DNA from: Actinomadura sp. CNU-125
GTDB lineage: Bacteria > Actinomycetota > Actinomycetes > Streptosporangiales > Streptosporangiaceae
Length of the DNA: 55,335 bases
NCBI RefSeq assembly: GCF_001942465.1
Contig: NZ_MKJY01000310.1
Coordinates: 1-55,335, forward strand
Direction: 5' to 3'
The position numbers and the translations under genes were made by a program. Positions within the stretch are counted from its first letter, which is position 1. Each line of letters starts with the position of its first letter. Of this stretch, positions 37,765-48,101 are shown piece after piece. The notes under the pieces are model-generated. The model did no database searches. It was not told where the DNA came from and saw only the letters and a program-made list of their open reading frames with translations.

Positions 37765-38757
37765 TCACCGCAGGAGCGTCCCGCCGGACGCGGTCACTCC
37801 GGACAGGGCGCCGTCGATGCGGGCGAGGACGTCGGCGGACAGTTCGACGCGCGCGGCGGCCAGATTCTCCTCGATGTGCGCCGGAGTGCGGCTGCCGGGG
37901 ATCGGCACGACGTCCGGCCCGCGGTGCAGCAGCCACGCGAGCGCGAGCCGGCCCGGCGACACGCCGAGGTCGGCGGCGATCTCCCGCACCGCCGCGTACG
38001 AGTCGCGGTTGGCGGCGAGGTTGGCGTCGTCGAACTTGGGGTTGTTCTTCCGGAAGTCGCCGTCCTCGATCTTGTCCACCGTGCCGGTGAGGAACCCCGC
38101 GCCGAGCGGGCTCCAGGCGACGAGGCCGACGCCGAGCTGCCGCGCGGCGGCGAGCAGCCCGGGGTCGACGGGACGCCACATCGACCACTCCGTCTGGACG
38201 GCCTGCACCGGGTGGACCGCGTGGGCGCGCCGCAGCTGGTCGGCGGTCACGTTCGACAGCCCGAAGTACCGGACGAGCCCGTCCGAGACGAGTTCGCCGA
38301 CCGCGCCCGCGGTGTCCTCGATCGGCACCTGCGGGTCCGGGAAGTGCGGGTAGTACAGGTCGATGACGTCGGTCCCAAGGTTGCGCAGGCTCGTCTCCGC
38401 GTAGCCCCGGACGTGCCGGGGGTCGCAGTTGACCGCCAGTTCCCCGAACGCGAACCCGACGGGGAACGGGTGCGGTTCCACGCCGTCCGGCAGGTTGAAG
38501 CCGAACTTCGTCGCGACCGCGACGTCGTCCCGGCGCCCCCGCAACGCCCGTCCGACCAGCCGCTCGTTGTGGCCGTCCACGCCGTAGCCGTCGCTGGTGT
38601 CGACGAACGCGGCGCCGTGGTCGAACGCGTGCCGCAGCGCCGTCAGGCCCCGCTCGTCGTCGACCTCCCCGTACACGCCGGGCGACAGCACCATGGCGCC
38701 GAAGCCGATCGCGGACACTTCGAGCCGTCCGAGGGAACGGGTGGGAAGGATGCTCAC
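37765..38757 (-). CDS. Aldo/keto reductase
   Basis: A 330-residue NADP-dependent reductase with a TIM-barrel plan: GFGAMVLSPGVYGEVDDERG, the catalytic Asp/Tyr region FVDTSDGYGVDGHNERLVGR, VATKFG with the catalytic lysine, and LYYPHFPDPQVP. YFGLSNVTADQL and the C-terminal PGSRTPAHIEENL cofactor loop complete it. GTG 38757 has GAGGAG upstream. It resembles AKR11/AKR13-type general reductases. Confidence 0.93.
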   Translation of the reverse strand: MSILPTRSLGRLEVSAIGFGAMVLSPGVYGEVDDERGLTALRHAFDHGAAFVDTSDGYGVDGHNERLVGRALRGRRDDVAVATKFGFNLPDGVEPHPFPVGFAFGELAVNCDPRHVRGYAETSLRNLGTDVIDLYYPHFPDPQVPIEDTAGAVGELVSDGLVRYFGLSNVTADQLRRAHAVHPVQAVQTEWSMWRPVDPGLLAAARQLGVGLVAWSPLGAGFLTGTVDKIEDGDFRKNNPKFDDANLAANRDSYAAVREIAADLGVSPGRLALAWLLHRGPDVVPIPGSRTPAHIEENLAAARVELSADVLARIDGALSGVTASGGTLLR

Positions 38758-39092
38758 TGGATGCTCCTCAAGATCGGAATGCGTCCAAGCGTGGGCCCGC
38801 GGGGCCCCGGCCGTCCAAGACAAGGCGTCATAGCCGATCGTTATGGACGCTCGCCCGCGATCGCCCCGGGCCGGGGTGCGGCACGCCTCGGGGTCTGATT
38901 CGCCTTACTTCCCGCCGTTTCTGTGGTTCGCCCGCGTGGGCCCTGTCATGATGCGGATCACCTGGGACGTGCCCGTCGTCCGATCCATGTGTTGTGAACT
39001 TGATCAACAAAAATTCCGTCCTTTGATGGAGATGTCGTGGAGATGGCGGTATGGTCAGCGCAACATCACGACGATCGTGAAGCGGGGTCTCC
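38758..39092. other. Intergenic region between divergent genes (335 bp)
   Basis: No convincing gene. The right half is AT-richer, with TTGATCAA at 39000-39007 inside a longer imperfect repeat (GTTG at 38991 pairs with CAAC at 39005). This is the only candidate control region for the giant-ATPase operon that begins at 39093. Confidence 0.4.
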
Positions 39093-39875
39093 ATGGGACG
39101 CAGCTCTCGTTGCCCGGGACGTCAGGAGGGGGCGGCGCCGTTCGGCCGTCTCGGGGAGGGGGCCGTACCGACGGCGGAACTCGAACGGGAGGCCCTGTCG
39201 GCGATCTCGACCGAAGACGTGGCGGCCTTCCTGCGCACGGCGCCGCCGGAGCACGTTCGCGACCTGCTCGGCGTCCTGCGGCTGGGCGCCGCGCGCAGAC
39301 CGCCGCCCGGCGCCGCCGACCTGCTGCTGCGCACGTTCCGGCACGGCGAGCCGCGCCGCCGGGCGGCGCTGCGCGACATCCTCGCGGCGCCCGCGCTGCA
39401 CGTCTTCGGCAACGTGGACGGGCTCGGCGCGGACGACTGCGTCCGGCTGCTCGACGACGCGACGGCCGGCGACGTCCTGGAACGGGCGCCCGCGCTCCGT
39501 TCGCTGCTCGCGTCCGACGTCCCCGACACGATCGTCCGCTGGTGGCTGGCGTGCGCCGTCGCGAAGGGGCGGCCGCTCGCCGTGGTGGCGCTCGCACTGC
39601 TGGCGGAGCCCGCCGCCCGGGCCGCCTGGGACGGCCTGCGGGGCGACCGCCCCGACCTTCCCGAGCACCCGGTGGAACTGCGGGATCTGCGGCGGATCGC
39701 GCGCCGCCCGTCCGACACGGAAGAGAAGAACGGAACGCCGATGCCCTCCCCGCCTGCCCTCGATGACCTGACCGCCGCCCTCGACGAGCTGCGCCGGCGG
39801 TTCGACGAGGCGCGCGCGGGCCGCCGACCGGGCGGCCGCATCCTTCCGGGAGGAACGGCGGCCGGACGACGATGA
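39093..39875 (+). CDS. Unknown helical protein; N-terminal segment of giant ATPase or separate upstream gene
   Basis: The frame from ATG 39093 gives 260 residues to a stop at 39873-39875. Residues 25-215 are mostly helical (ELEREALSAISTEDVAAFLR, LRDILAAPALHVFGNVDGL, IVRWWLACAVAKGRPLAVV). No family is recognised. From an internal ATG at 39741 (MPSPPALDDLTAALDELRRR) a second helical section begins. A single extra base near 39818-39835 would carry that section on into the giant ATPase frame (ASFREERRPDDDDLAAIRA). Two readings fit: this is the N-terminus of one protein of about 2,000 residues, or gene one stops near 39750 and a second gene starts at 39741. Confidence 0.55.
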   Translation: MGRSSRCPGRQEGAAPFGRLGEGAVPTAELEREALSAISTEDVAAFLRTAPPEHVRDLLGVLRLGAARRPPPGAADLLLRTFRHGEPRRRAALRDILAAPALHVFGNVDGLGADDCVRLLDDATAGDVLERAPALRSLLASDVPDTIVRWWLACAVAKGRPLAVVALALLAEPAARAAWDGLRGDRPDLPEHPVELRDLRRIARRPSDTEEKNGTPMPSPPALDDLTAALDELRRRFDEARAGRRPGGRILPGGTAAGRR

Positions 39876-42800
39876 CCTCGCGGCGATCCGCGCGGCGGTG
39901 ACGGACCTGGACGCCGTGCGCGTTCGGGTGGACGCCGCCGTCCCGGGCACGCGCGAGGCGGAACTGCCGGAACTCGCCGCCGCCGTCGCCGGCGCCCTCG
40001 ACACGCGGCGCGCCCGCGCCAGGATGAGCGCCCTCCACGGGATCGAGGGACCGGGCCAGGTCGCCGGGATCCTCGTCGAGGTGCGCCGGGCCGCGGCCGC
40101 GACGGCGCGCCCGGCCTGGCCGCCCTCGCGGAGCTCATCGAGGTCAGGGCGCTGCCGCAGGAGGCGCTGCGCGCCCCCGGCCTCGCCGAGCGGGCGCGCG
40201 CCGAACTGCCGGACCGGTGGAAGGTGCTCGTCGATCTCGCTCTCATGGCGCAGCTCTCCCTCGTGCCGCGCCCGGCGGAGGACGACGCCCCCGCCGCCGA
40301 ACCGCGCGCGGGCCACGAAGAGCCGTCCGTTCCCGAGGCGGCGGCCGCCGACGGCGCCGCCGGCGGAGACGAAGACGAGCTGGCCGGGCTCGACGCGTTC
40401 CTCGCAGCGTCCACCTCAGACCAGAAGCCCCTCGGTTCCACGGCGCCCGCGGCCGTACCGAGGCCCCGGCCCGCGGCGGAGCGGGAGCGGAACACGCCGG
40501 TGCGCGAAACGGCGCCCGCCGCCGAGGAACCGGAGGCGTCCGGCCCGCCCGCGGACGGCGGTGCCGTGTCCTGGACGAGCGCGCGCCGCCGCGGTTCCCG
40601 CGTTGCCGCCCGAACTCGTCCGTGCCGAGGCCGCCGCGCTCCGCACCGGGCGGTTCGGGTTGGCGGGCAGGCTGTGGACGTGGCGCCGGACGTCCACCGG
40701 CGGAGGAGCGCGCCCGGCGCTGCGCCGCGCTGGCCGCCGAGATGACCGCGTTCGCGGGGGCGCTGTCGGCGGAGTTCGCCGCGGCGCGCGCGACCTGACC
40801 GCGCGCTCGCTCGCCGACGACCCCGTCGGCGGCCTGCTGGCCTGGGCCGCCGCGATCCGCGCCGGGCTCGTCCACCCGACGCCCGAGTCCACGCGACTGC
40901 TGGAAGAACTGACCGTCGTCGTGTCGGCCCGCCCCGAGCTCGCGGCGTGCGGGGACGCGTTCGTCCGGGCCGCGCGCAGCGGCGCCTACCTCGGGCCGGG
41001 TCTCGCGGGGAGCATCCGGGGCACGGCCGAGGCCGCGACGGACCGGCGCAACGCCGTGGCGGAGGCCGTGCGGATGCTGGAGGAAGCGCCGCACCAGAAG
41101 ATCAGATACCAGTTCGCCACCGAGGTCTGGAAGAGCCTCATCCACCCCGACGGCCCGATCGGACGGCTGCTCGCCATCGCCGCCGAGGACGATCCGGACG
41201 CGGCGGCCGCCGTGATCGCCGAGGCGATGCGGCTGCGGTCCGGCGACGCGATCAACCGGCTGATCGACGAGCACGCCGGCCGGCTCGGCGCGCGGCGGAA
41301 GAACAAGAAGATCATCGCGCGGGCGCACGCCCAGCTGGTGAAGAAGGCGGCGGACGCGCTCGCGACGGTGACCGGCTGGGCCACCGCGGTCACGCAGGCG
41401 GGCGGCGGCGCGGCCGACGCGAAGGACTGGCGGCTCGGCCCGCTCGGCCGGCTGCAGGAGGTCGCGGGGGAACGCCGGGAGGCGGTCGAGAGCACGCTCA
41501 CCGACCTCGGTTCCGGTTCGGACGACCCGCTGCTCGCGGCCGCCGCCGACGCCGCCCGCGGCCTGCTCGGCCGGGCGTTCGACCTGCTGTCGGGGGAGAC
41601 CTTCGACGCGCCGGAACCGCCCGCGGCCCATGTCGTCGGCCGCCATCTGCTGTTGGCCCCGGAGCTTCCACTCGACCCGGACGGCCTGGAACCGCGCACC
41701 GCACCGTCCATCGACGTCCTCGTGCCCGTCGCGCTCGCCGCCGCGGAAGACTGGGACGCGGCTTTCGAGGGACGGGCGGCGCGCCGCGACCACGAGGGCA
41801 CGCTGGGGATCGTCACCGTCCTGGAACACACGGATCCCGCGGCGGCGGCCCGGGGGCGCGGCGCGCGACGAGCTGGTCGCGGCGGCCCGCGCCGACCGGG
41901 ACCGCGCGATCGAGGACGTGCGCGACCTGGCGGCGGTGTGGCTGCGTGACGGGGTGCTGACCGAGGAACAGGCGCGCGGCGCGGAGGAGCGGCTGCGCGC
42001 GCTCGACGGCGACCGGGTCGACTTCGACCGCGTCGAGCGCGGCGCTGGAGTCGCTTCGGGAAGCGCTGCGGGCCGACCGCGAGGCGGCGATCGGCCGCGA
42101 GCGTGCCCGGCTCGCCGAGCGGACCGCGGCGGGCGGGCTGGACGCGGCCGTCGCGGACCGCGTCCGCGGCCGCGTCGAGGCGGGCGACCTGACCACCGCC
42201 CGCGAGTTCCTCGCCCAGCTCGAGGACGGCAACCCGCCGCCGCTGGCGTCCGGGGACGCCGCGCACCTGGACCGCTTCTACCCGGCGTTCCCGCGGACCT
42301 TCGCCGACATCGGCGTCCGGGCCGGGAGCCGCGCCCGCAAGCAGGAGACCAGCGAGGTGCTCACCGAGCTGATGGACGCCCTGCAGCGGGGCAGGGACGT
42401 CGGCGACCCGGACCTCGCGGGCCTCCTGAGCGGCGCGGGCGTCAAGATCCCGGCGCTGCGCAACGCCCGCCGTGAGGAGGCCAGGGAGGGGCTGCGGCAG
42501 TGGAAGGCGTGCGGTCTCGGGTCCAAGACCGAGGCGACGCTGCGCTCCGGCGTCACCGCCATCCTCAAGATGATCGGCCTGGAGGGGGCGCAGCGGGAGG
42601 GGCCCAGGGAACAGCACCGGACCTGGATCGACCTGGAGGACGTCCGGTGGGTGGGGGAGACGCCGCTCCCGGCCTTCGGGTCGCGGATGAGCCCGTCCGG
42701 CGACCGGCTCCGCCTCGTGCTGGTGTGGCGCAGGCCCGGCCCGCAGCAGCTCATCGAGCTACTCAAGGGGCAGCCGGAGGACCAGACCATCCTCGTGTTC

Positions 42801-45064
42801 TACTTCGGCGTGCTGGGTTCGGAGGAGCGGCGGCAGCTCGCGATCGCGGCGCGGCGGCGCCCGTCGCCGGTGACCGCGGTCCTCGACGACGCGGCGATCG
42901 GCTACCTGGCCTGCCTGCCCGAGGCCGACTGGTCCGCGGCGGTCGCGCTGACGGCCCCCTTCACCGCCACCAACCCGTACGCGCCCGTCGGCGACGTCCC
43001 GGACGAGATGTTCTACGGACGCGACGCGCAGCTCCGCGACGTGACCGGCCGCATCCGCTGCTCCTTCGTGTACGGGGGACGGCAGCTCGGGAAGTCGGCG
43101 CTGCTGCGCAAGGCCGAACGGGACATCCGGCGCACCGACCCCGGCCGGAGGGTGATCCTTGAGAACATCCAGACGGTGGGGAAGGTCGCTCCGGCCGAGT
43201 CGCTGTGGCCGAAGCTCGCCGCCGAGCTCGCGCGGGCGGGCCTGATCCCGGAGGGGATCGGACAGCGCGACCAGGTCCGGGACGCGGTCCGCGAGTGGGC
43301 GCGGGCCGACCGGGCGCGCCAGGTGCTCGTCCTGCTGGACGAGGCCGATCACTTCCTGAACCAGGACGCCGAGGACGGCCGGTTCGAGAACGTCACCGCG
43401 CTGCGCGACCTCATGGACGAGACCGACGACCGGTTCAAGGTCGTGTTCGCGGGTCTGCACCAGACCGCCCGCTTCCAGAGCCTGCCCAACCAGCCGCTCG
43501 CCCACCTCGGGACGCCCGTCGCCGTCGGCCCGCTGGAACCGCAGAACGCCTTCGACCTGCTCGTCCGGCCGCTCGCGGCGCTCGGCTTCCGGTTCCCGGA
43601 GACACTCGCGGCCCGGGTGATCGCGGAAGCGAACAACGCGCCCGCGCTCGTCCAGCTGTTCGCCGAGGAGCTGCTGACCCGCTTGCGCCGCGACCCCGCC
43701 ACCGCGAGGACCCTCCCGTACGAGATCACCCACGCGGACGTCGAGGCCGTCTGGCGGGACAAGAACCTGGTCCGCGGCTTCCGCGACCGGTTCGAATGGA
43801 CCCTGAACCTCGACAAGCGCTACAAGGTCATCGCCTACAGCGTGGCGCTGCACGCACTGGCGGTCGGGGCGGACGAGACGCTGAGCGTCGGCGAGCTGTG
43901 GGAGCAGTGCCGGCGCGCCTGGCCGGACGGGTTCGAGGGCTGCACCGGGGACGGCTTCCGCGGCCTGCTCGACGAGTGCGTCAACCTGGGCGTGCTCGGC
44001 CTCTCCGCGGACCGGTACCGGCTCCGGACCCCGCACATCCTCAATCTCCTGGGCGGTATCGACGACGTCCAGAAGGTCCTGGACAACGCCGGGGAGTTCG
44101 AGCTGCCGGACGCCTTCGACGCGCACTCCTACCGCGGCGCCTACGGCGACGGCCCGGAGCGCGCTCCGCTCAGCAGCGCACAGCTCGCCAGGATCACCCG
44201 CCCGCACGACCTGGTCCACGTCGTGGCAGGGTCCGGCGCCCTGCGCGGCGACCGGGTGCATCCGACACTGAAGGCGGAGGAGACCGAGCGGACCGACCTC
44301 CGCGTGTACCGGGTGGGCCGGGACGATCTGACCTTCGACGGCGCGCGCACGCGCGCCGAGCGGCACGAGGGCCACACCGTCATCGTGGTGGACGTGCCGA
44401 ACGGGCGTCCCCGGCACCACTTCGAGCAGCGGCTCGCCGACGCGTCCGCGGCGGTCGCGGCGCACCGCCGCGGCACCCTCGCGGTCGTCCTGGTGGCGGG
44501 CTCGGCGCTCGCGCCCGCGTGGGTGCGCGCCGCGGGCGCGACGGGGTCGAACTGGTCGAACTCGGCCGGTTCAACGCGGCGGCGGTCCGGCAGTGGATGT
44601 CGGAGGACTCCCAGCAGGGCTTCCCCGACGAGGCGGGCCAGGAGGCGCTGCTGGAGCGGACCGGCGGCTGGCCGACGCTCATCGGCCGGGTCGTCCGGCG
44701 GCTCGCGGAGTCGGGGACCGGACGCGAGGAGGTCCTGGACGAGTGCGTCCGCGGGCTGCGGGAGCGTCCGGCGGAGTTCGTCGCCTCGACCGGAGTCCTG
44801 GACGATCCCTGCCTGGCCGCAGCCTGGCGGGTGCTCGTCGCCGAGGAACCCGATGCGCCCGATGAGCTGGCGACCCTCCTCGAACTGCACGGCGAGGAGT
44901 CGGCGCCGGACCTCGGCCCGGCCGCGCTGGCGGAGCGGGGCTACGCCGGAACCGCCGACCTGGTGGATGCCCTGTGCGCGCTGGGGGCGCTGTTCCCCGC
45001 GGACGGACGGCTGTCCTGCGAGCCCGTGCTCGCCGCGGCGACCCGGTGGGCGGCGGACCGGTGA
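39741..45064 (+). CDS. Giant P-loop (STAND/AAA-like) ATPase, multiply frameshifted
   Basis: Following coding frames across eight breaks gives about 1,770 residues. Order: helical N-terminus; an Ala/Pro/Glu-rich linker (40250-40590); a long helical region (41000-41830: GDAINRLIDEHAGRLGARRK); coiled-coil-like sequence (SLREALRADREAAIGRERAR); an alpha/beta domain (LRLVLVWRRPGPQQLIELLK); then NPYAPVGDVPDEMFYGRDAQ leading into Walker A FVYGGRQLGKSALLRK (43065-43112) and Walker B VLVLLDEADHFL (43330-43365). A winged-helix-like segment and C-terminal sensor-like region follow to a TGA at 45062-45064. The Walker A (GRQLGKS) resembles archaeal-type AAA/STAND ATPases. Breaks lie near 39826, 40100, 40590, 40685, 40790, 41854, 42038 and 44540, in both directions. 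The last codon overlaps the nuclease gene start (GTGA). Likely a sensor or motor; not matched to a named family. Confidence 0.65.
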
Positions 45065-47082
45065 TCCGCGACGAGGAGGCGCTCGCCGCCGTCCTGCGCG
45101 CCGCCGCGTCCGTCGTGCTCGACCGGCCGTCCGGCGCGGACCTGCGTCCGCCCGGACGTCCTCGTCAAGGAAAGGACTCCGATGCTGCTGGCGGCGCTGC
45201 AGCGGTTCCCGGCGTTGCGGCGCCGGGCGGCGGCGCGGCTCGCCGGGGCCCGGGCGGACGGCCGCGCACGTGCGCTCGCCGCCGTCCTGCTGCACCCGGA
45301 CGACGAGATCGTCAGGGCGGCCGTGAAATGGGTGACGCCGGTCCGGGACCGTGCCGCCGAGCGCAGGGAGCGCAGGATCGGGGACCTGCGGGCGCGGCTC
45401 GCCGCCGAACGCGGGCGGCTCGGCCACGCCCGGCGGGAGGCGGCGGTGAACGGCCGGTTGCTGGAGGACGCCCGGGACGCGCTCGCCGAGCGGGACGAGC
45501 AACTGTCCGTACTGCGGCAGCGGCTCGGGAACGAGCAGCTCCGCTGGACGGATCCGCGCGGTCTCGCCGCGGGGCTGCTCGGCCTGCTCGAAGGGGGCCG
45601 CTCGGCGCCGGAGGACGACGCGGCGGCGCGCGACCCGCGCAACCTCGAACCGGCGCGGCGCCGCGACGAGCACCTCGTGGCCGCCGCACGCGCCGCGGGC
45701 CGCGCCCCGGACGACGTCCTGGCGATGCTGCGGGCGATCGTGGATCCGTCGCCGCCGCCGGTCGCGGCGTCCGGGAGCTGGACCTGCGGGTCGTGCCGCT
45801 CGGCGGGGACGACCACATCGGCGGGTCGTGCCTGCTGGTCGAGGCGGGCGGGACGCGGATCCTCGTCGACGCCGGCCTGCGGCCGGGCGACCCGGGCGGT
45901 CCGCCGCGCGACATCGCGCGGGCGTTCGACGGGCCGCTCGACGCCGTCGTGGTGACGCACGCCCACACCGACCACTGCGGGTACGTGCCCGGGCTGGTCG
46001 CGCGGCGTCCGGACCTGCGGGTCGTCGCCACTCCGCCGACCACGGCGCTGATGCCGGCGATGTGGACCGACGCCGTGAAGGTGATGGCGGGGCGGGAGCG
46101 CGGTCGCGCTCGCTGGGGTGACGCCGGGGCGGCGGCCCTGTACGGACGGGACGACGTGGCGGCGGCGGTGCGGCGCTGCGAGGAACTGGCGTTCGGAGCG
46201 CCCCGCGGGATCGGCGCGCTGACCGTCGAGCTGTTTCCGGCGGGGCACGTCCTCGGCGCGGCGGGCGTCGTCGTGCACGCGGGCGGACGCCGCGTCGTCG
46301 TCACCGGGGACATTTCCGGCTTCCGGCAGGAAACCGTGGACGGGTACGCGGTGCCCGAGTCGGCCCGCGGCGCGGACCTGCTGGTCATGGAGTCGACCTG
46401 CTGCGCCGAGGAGCACGACGACCGCGGCATGCGGGTCGGGGAGCTGGTGCGGGCCGTCGCCGACGTGCACCGGGGCGGCGGCCGGGTGCTGATCCCGGCG
46501 TTCGCGCTGGGCCGGGCCCAGGAGCTGGCGCTGATCATGAAGCGGTGGCTGCCGGAGGTGCCGGTCCGCATCGACGGCATGGCCGCCGACCTGTCCGCCG
46601 AGTTCGAGTTGCTCGACCCGTCCCTGCGCATCCTGGGCGGCGGGACGGCCGTGGCGGCGCGCCCGGGGGAACTCGACACGTTCCGGACGGGCGTCGTCAT
46701 CTCGACGTCCGGGATGCTGACCGGCGGGCCGGCCCTGCAGTGGGCGCGGCGGATCCTGCCGGAGCCGGGCAGCGCGCTGTTCATCTCCGGCTACCAGGAC
46801 GAGGAGTCGCCCGGACGCGCCCTGCGGGACCTGGCGGACACGGGCGGTGAGTTCACGCTGCCCGACCGCGCCGGCGAGGCGACCGTCCCGGTGCGCGCCC
46901 GCGTCGCGACGATGCGGCTGTCCGCGCACGCCGACCGGCGGGGTCTTCTCGACGTCGTCGACGAGGTCGCGCCCGGACGGACGATGCTCGTGCACGGGGT
47001 CGCGCACCGGCAGCGGGCGTTCCGCGAGACGTTGCGCGTCCGCGACCGCGCGACGGTCGGCACGGGCGCGTGGCGTCCGTGA
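45061..47082 (+). CDS. Coiled-coil/beta-CASP metallo-beta-lactamase (CPSF-like) ribonuclease, frameshifted
   Basis: The N-terminal ~220 residues include a charged coiled coil (RERRIGDLRARLAAERGRLG, ERDEQLSVLRQRLGNEQ). The C-terminal half is a complete MBL/beta-CASP nuclease: GGSCLLVEAGGTRILVDAG, the zinc motif THAHTDHCGYVP (about residue 298), GHVLGAAG, TGDIS, VMESTC (motif A), LIPAFALGRAQELALIM, SGMLTGGPALQW, and SAHADRRGLLDVV (motif C). These are CPSF73/aCPSF-type features of RNA endo/exonucleases. Frames change near 45145 and 45770. If the first break is real, ATG 45182 (AAAGGAC upstream) is the start; otherwise GTG 45061, overlapping the ATPase stop. It probably cleaves RNA under control of the ATPase; that coupling is inference. 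Confidence 0.82.
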   Translation: MIRDEEALAAVLRAAASVVLDRPSGADLRPPGRPRQGKDSDAAGGAAAVPGVAAPGGGAARRGPGGRPRTCARRRPAAPGRRDRQGGREMGDAGPGPCRRAQGAQDRGPAGAARRRTRAARPRPAGGGGERPVAGGRPGRARRAGRATVRTAAAARERAAPLDGSARSRRGAARPARRGPLGAGGRRGGARPAQPRTGAAPRRAPRGRRTRRGPRPGRRPGDAAGDRGSVAAAGRGVRELDLRVVPLGGDDHIGGSCLLVEAGGTRILVDAGLRPGDPGGPPRDIARAFDGPLDAVVVTHAHTDHCGYVPGLVARRPDLRVVATPPTTALMPAMWTDAVKVMAGRERGRARWGDAGAAALYGRDDVAAAVRRCEELAFGAPRGIGALTVELFPAGHVLGAAGVVVHAGGRRVVVTGDISGFRQETVDGYAVPESARGADLLVMESTCCAEEHDDRGMRVGELVRAVADVHRGGGRVLIPAFALGRAQELALIMKRWLPEVPVRIDGMAADLSAEFELLDPSLRILGGGTAVAARPGELDTFRTGVVISTSGMLTGGPALQWARRILPEPGSALFISGYQDEESPGRALRDLADTGGEFTLPDRAGEATVPVRARVATMRLSAHADRRGLLDVVDEVAPGRTMLVHGVAHRQRAFRETLRVRDRATVGTGAWRP

Positions 47083-47291
47083 GCGACGCGGCGTCCGAAG
47101 CCGGGCGGTACTGGATTGTGTCGTTCAGGGTATTGGCTGTTCCGGATGTGATTGATGATCAGCGGGTGCCCGTTCTGGATGCGGTTCAATAGCGATATAT
47201 GACGAAATTAGTTGATCTGTCCGGTGGCTTGAGTGAATGGCGGTGCGGGTAAGAATCGGGGTGACGCCAATCGATTTTCCCCGGAGTGGTG

Positions 47292-48101
47292 ATGCGAATC
47301 TCCCGCCCCTGCCTGGCCGCTCTCGGCGCGGTCGTCCTAGCCGCCGGCTCGTTCGCCTGGCCCGCGTCCGCTTCGGCGGCCGGGGCCCGATATGTTGCTC
47401 TCGGTGATTCCTACTCGTCCGGAACGGGCGCCGGGGATTACGATCCCGCGAGCGGTTCCTGCACGCGCAGCGCGAACGCCTATCCGAATCTGTGGGCCGC
47501 GCAGAACGAGACCGAATCGTACGAGTTCGTCGCGTGTTCCGGAGCGACTTCGACGGACGTCGCGAGCGGGCAGCTGGACGCGCTGAGCGGCGCGACCACG
47601 CTCGTCAGTATCACAGTCGGCGGCAACGACGCGGGGTTCTCCGACGTGATGCTGACGTGCGTGCTGCAGACCGCGTCGGCGTGCGAGAGCCGGGTCGCCG
47701 AGGCCGAGCGGTACATGCGGGACACGCTGCCGGGCCGCCTCGACGACCTGTACGGGAAGATCCGCGACCGGGCGCCGGAGGCGCGGGTGGTCGTGCTCGG
47801 GTACCCGCGCCTCTACACGATCGTCAGCGGCTGCATCGGGATCGGCAACACCAAGCGCAAGGCGCTGAACGGCGCCGCGGACGCCCTCGACGAGACGGTC
47901 GAGAAGGCCGCGGGCCGCGCCGGGTTCGTCTGGTCGGACGTCCGCGACGAGTTCGACGGGCACGAGCTGTGCTCGGGCGACGACTGGCTCAACGCCGTCG
48001 CGTGGCCCTTCGAGGACTCCTACCACCCGACGGCCCGCGGCCACCGGCTCGGCTACCTGCCCGCGTTCACCGGGTCGACCGCCCGCAGCACCGTGACCTG
48101 A
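47292..48101 (+). CDS. Secreted SGNH/GDSL-family lipase/esterase
   Basis: A signal peptide (MRISRPCLAALGAVVLAAG ... ASASAAG) precedes the mature SGNH hydrolase. Block I is YVALGDSYSSGTG with the catalytic Ser, block III is VGGNDAGF, and block V is FEDSYHPTARGH with the catalytic Asp/His. Conserved cysteines in CTRSANAYP, FVACSG, MLTCVLQTASAC, SGCIG and HELCSGDD resemble those of the Streptomyces lipase family (SCO1725-like, three disulfides). ATG 47292 is used because GGAG precedes it at the best spacing. It is exported. Confidence 0.93.
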   Translation: MRISRPCLAALGAVVLAAGSFAWPASASAAGARYVALGDSYSSGTGAGDYDPASGSCTRSANAYPNLWAAQNETESYEFVACSGATSTDVASGQLDALSGATTLVSITVGGNDAGFSDVMLTCVLQTASACESRVAEAERYMRDTLPGRLDDLYGKIRDRAPEARVVVLGYPRLYTIVSGCIGIGNTKRKALNGAADALDETVEKAAGRAGFVWSDVRDEFDGHELCSGDDWLNAVAWPFEDSYHPTARGHRLGYLPAFTGSTARSTVT

